Of a stretch of 64,000 nt of DNA, positions 62,722-64,000 are shown piece by piece (within the stretch, counting starts at the first letter, position 1; every line of letters begins with the position of its first letter). The translations under genes were made by a program, and so were the position numbers. The notes beneath the pieces are model-generated. The model did not search any database. It was not told the origin of the DNA and was given only the letters and a program-made list of their open reading frames with translations. Origin of the DNA: JANYHF01 sp963732765 (GTDB lineage: Bacteria > Pseudomonadota > Alphaproteobacteria > Rhizobiales > Hyphomicrobiaceae); the NCBI GenBank assembly GCA_963732765.1, contig CAVTAS010000001.1, forward strand, positions 248,001 to 312,000, given 5' to 3'.

Positions 62722-63921
62722 CTACCCCCAATGCCAGAAATCCTCGCCCTCCTTGGCGTAGGCGCGGGCCAGGATCATCTTGTGCACTTCGTCTGCCCCA
62801 TCAAGAATCCGAGCCTGACGCGCATAGCGGTAAATCCACTCCAGAATTGTGTCTTTGGAATAGCCGCGCGCGCCGTTGAGCTGGATTGCGGTATCGACGG
62901 CGCGGTGCAGGAGGTTGGCGACATAGACCTTGGCCATCGAGGTCTCTTTCATCGACTTCTGGCCCTGATCGATGGACCAGGCCGCGTGCATCACCAGCAA
63001 CCGGCCAATCTGGATGTCCTTGGCCACATCGCCGAGCGCCATCTGCACACTTTCGCGCGCTGCCAGCTTGGTGCCAAAGGCCTCGCGGCGGTTGACGTAT
63101 TCGGCCGCGATCGCCATCGAGCGGCGGGCAAGGCCAAGCCAGCGCATGCAGTGCGTCAGGCGCGCCGGCACCAGGCGTGCCTGCACCACACGCATACCGT
63201 CGCCAACCTCCAGCAGCCGATCCGAATCGGGGATTTCCAGATTGGTCAGCTCCAGCTCGCAGTGCCCGCCGTGCTCCTCCGGCCCCATGATCGGCACCTT
63301 GCGCACGATGCGGAAGCCAGGCGTATCCTTGTGGAACATAAAGGCGGTGAGCTGACGTTTCGGCTCGTCGGAGGTGCGCGCCAAAAGGATGAAATGCGAG
63401 GCCCAACCCGCTCCCGTGATGAACCACTTGCGGCCGTTGATCACCCAGCGGTCGCCCGACTTCACGGCGGTGGTGCGGATCATGGTGGGATCGGAACCGC
63501 CGCCGGGATGCGGTTCGGTCATGACGATGGCGCCGCGGGCCGCACCGTCGACAATCGGCTGCAGCCATTTGGCTTTCTGTGCTGATGTCCCGATCTGTTC
63601 GAGCACGCGCATATTGCCATCGTCGGGCGCGGCGCAATTGAAACAGACCGGGCCAAAAATCGAGTAGTTCGCCTCTTCGTACATGGCCGCTTGCGCCGTC
63701 ATCGGCAGGCCCATGCCGCCGCGCAGTTTGGACACTTGCGGCGACCACAACCCGGCCGCCCGCGCTTTGGCGCGCACCGCCTCCATGAGATCGCCGCGGA
63801 TGTTCTCGTGTTCGTCGTAGTTGGCCCGGTCGGCCTCCAGCGGCAGAATGTGTTCGGCCACGAAGGCCTTGGTCCGCTGGCGGATGTCTTCGTGCTCGGG
63901 CGGCAGGGTGAAATCGATCAT
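62722..63921 (-). CDS. Acyl-CoA dehydrogenase family protein
   Basis: 399 residues, ATG 63921. MIDFTLPPEHEDIRQRTKAF at the helical start, AIVMTEPHPGGGSDPTMIRT in the FAD/substrate middle, RWVINGRKWFITGAGWASHF, and IQLNGARGYSKDTILEWIYR near the catalytic region. The end is RILDGADEVHKMILARAYAK. It catalyses alpha,beta-dehydrogenation of an acyl-CoA with electron transfer flavoprotein as acceptor. Chain-length preference cannot be told. Confidence 0.94.
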   Translation of the reverse strand: MIDFTLPPEHEDIRQRTKAFVAEHILPLEADRANYDEHENIRGDLMEAVRAKARAAGLWSPQVSKLRGGMGLPMTAQAAMYEEANYSIFGPVCFNCAAPDDGNMRVLEQIGTSAQKAKWLQPIVDGAARGAIVMTEPHPGGGSDPTMIRTTAVKSGDRWVINGRKWFITGAGWASHFILLARTSDEPKRQLTAFMFHKDTPGFRIVRKVPIMGPEEHGGHCELELTNLEIPDSDRLLEVGDGMRVVQARLVPARLTHCMRWLGLARRSMAIAAEYVNRREAFGTKLAARESVQMALGDVAKDIQIGRLLVMHAAWSIDQGQKSMKETSMAKVYVANLLHRAVDTAIQLNGARGYSKDTILEWIYRYARQARILDGADEVHKMILARAYAKEGEDFWHWG

Positions 63922-64000
63922 GGCGTCCGATGATGCGTTAAAAGAGTTGTCACCCTCCCCCTTGCGTCATCCGCCCAATCAGGAGAGTGCCGCCGTCCAC
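63922..64000. other. Right edge; promoter side of the acyl-CoA dehydrogenase gene
   Basis: About 79 bp. On the minus strand a 17-codon open stretch ends with TGA at 63950-63952 and could be the last codons of another gene outside the window. Too short to assign. Confidence 0.3.

Overview
The window looks like chromosomal DNA of a high-GC alphaproteobacterium. The sucD-sucA-sucB-lpd TCA-cycle block, mutM followed by an enoyl-CoA hydratase, and xseB next to a histone-deacetylase-like gene are arrangements familiar in that class. Genus and species cannot be fixed from the sequence alone. Stable housekeeping blocks sit at the right end and a heavily eroded accessory zone lies in the middle.

Layout. 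0-3 kb: the end of an exopolysaccharide cluster (GT4 glycosyltransferase N-terminus, ExoF/Wza-like export protein, GT2 glycosyltransferase). 3.4-13.3 kb: a catabolic module with two divergent arms. The left arm holds a TetR regulator, an SDR, a DUF993 TIM barrel, a sugar-phosphate isomerase-like TIM barrel and a fused Gfo/Idh/MocA-epimerase. The right arm holds a GMC oxidoreductase, a family I CoA-transferase and an enoyl-CoA hydratase. A perfect 16-bp palindrome lies between the arms. 13.3 kb: tRNA-Leu(TAA). 13.8-18.1 kb: a ureohydrolase and an EthD protein, a LivM permease cut off and joined to a phage methyltransferase remnant, and an overlapping TetR operon.

18-33 kb is a graveyard of mobile DNA. 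It holds a relaxase cut by an IS5-family element, integrative-element remnants, a ribbon-helix-helix remnant, an IS630 wreck, a broken cyclic beta-glucan synthase (ndvB-like), an IS66-family element flanked by two truncated genes, and a frameshifted Dps. Small membrane proteins of the YqjE/DUF883/2TM type lie among them. 33-38.6 kb carries two membrane-associated GTPases and an AI-2E family transporter with an extra C-terminal domain. 39.7-43.9 kb carries a GlcD-like oxidase, an aldo/keto reductase, an SRPBCC protein and a RAYT transposase surrounded by four matching long hairpins (REP/BIME type).

43.9-53.2 kb: sucD (no sucC beside it), an orphan Phd antitoxin, a BrnT toxin/XRE antitoxin pair, then sucA-sucB, a DUF4160-DUF2442 pair and lpd. 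53.2-64 kb: a class III aminotransferase, a glutamine-synthetase-like ligase, a GNAT acetyltransferase, mutM, an enoyl-CoA hydratase, xseB, a histone-deacetylase-like hydrolase, an SDR, an unknown secreted/membrane protein and an acyl-CoA dehydrogenase. Two about 205-212 bp structured repeats and a related 17-bp hairpin occur here.

Across 6.6-43.3 kb at least seven otherwise well-conserved reading frames are broken by exactly one surplus base, while 44-64 kb has none. Either this part of the chromosome is decaying or the assembly carries insertion errors. Gene starts were moved from the longest possible frame where an ATG/GTG with a Shine-Dalgarno sequence or a signal peptide fitted better.
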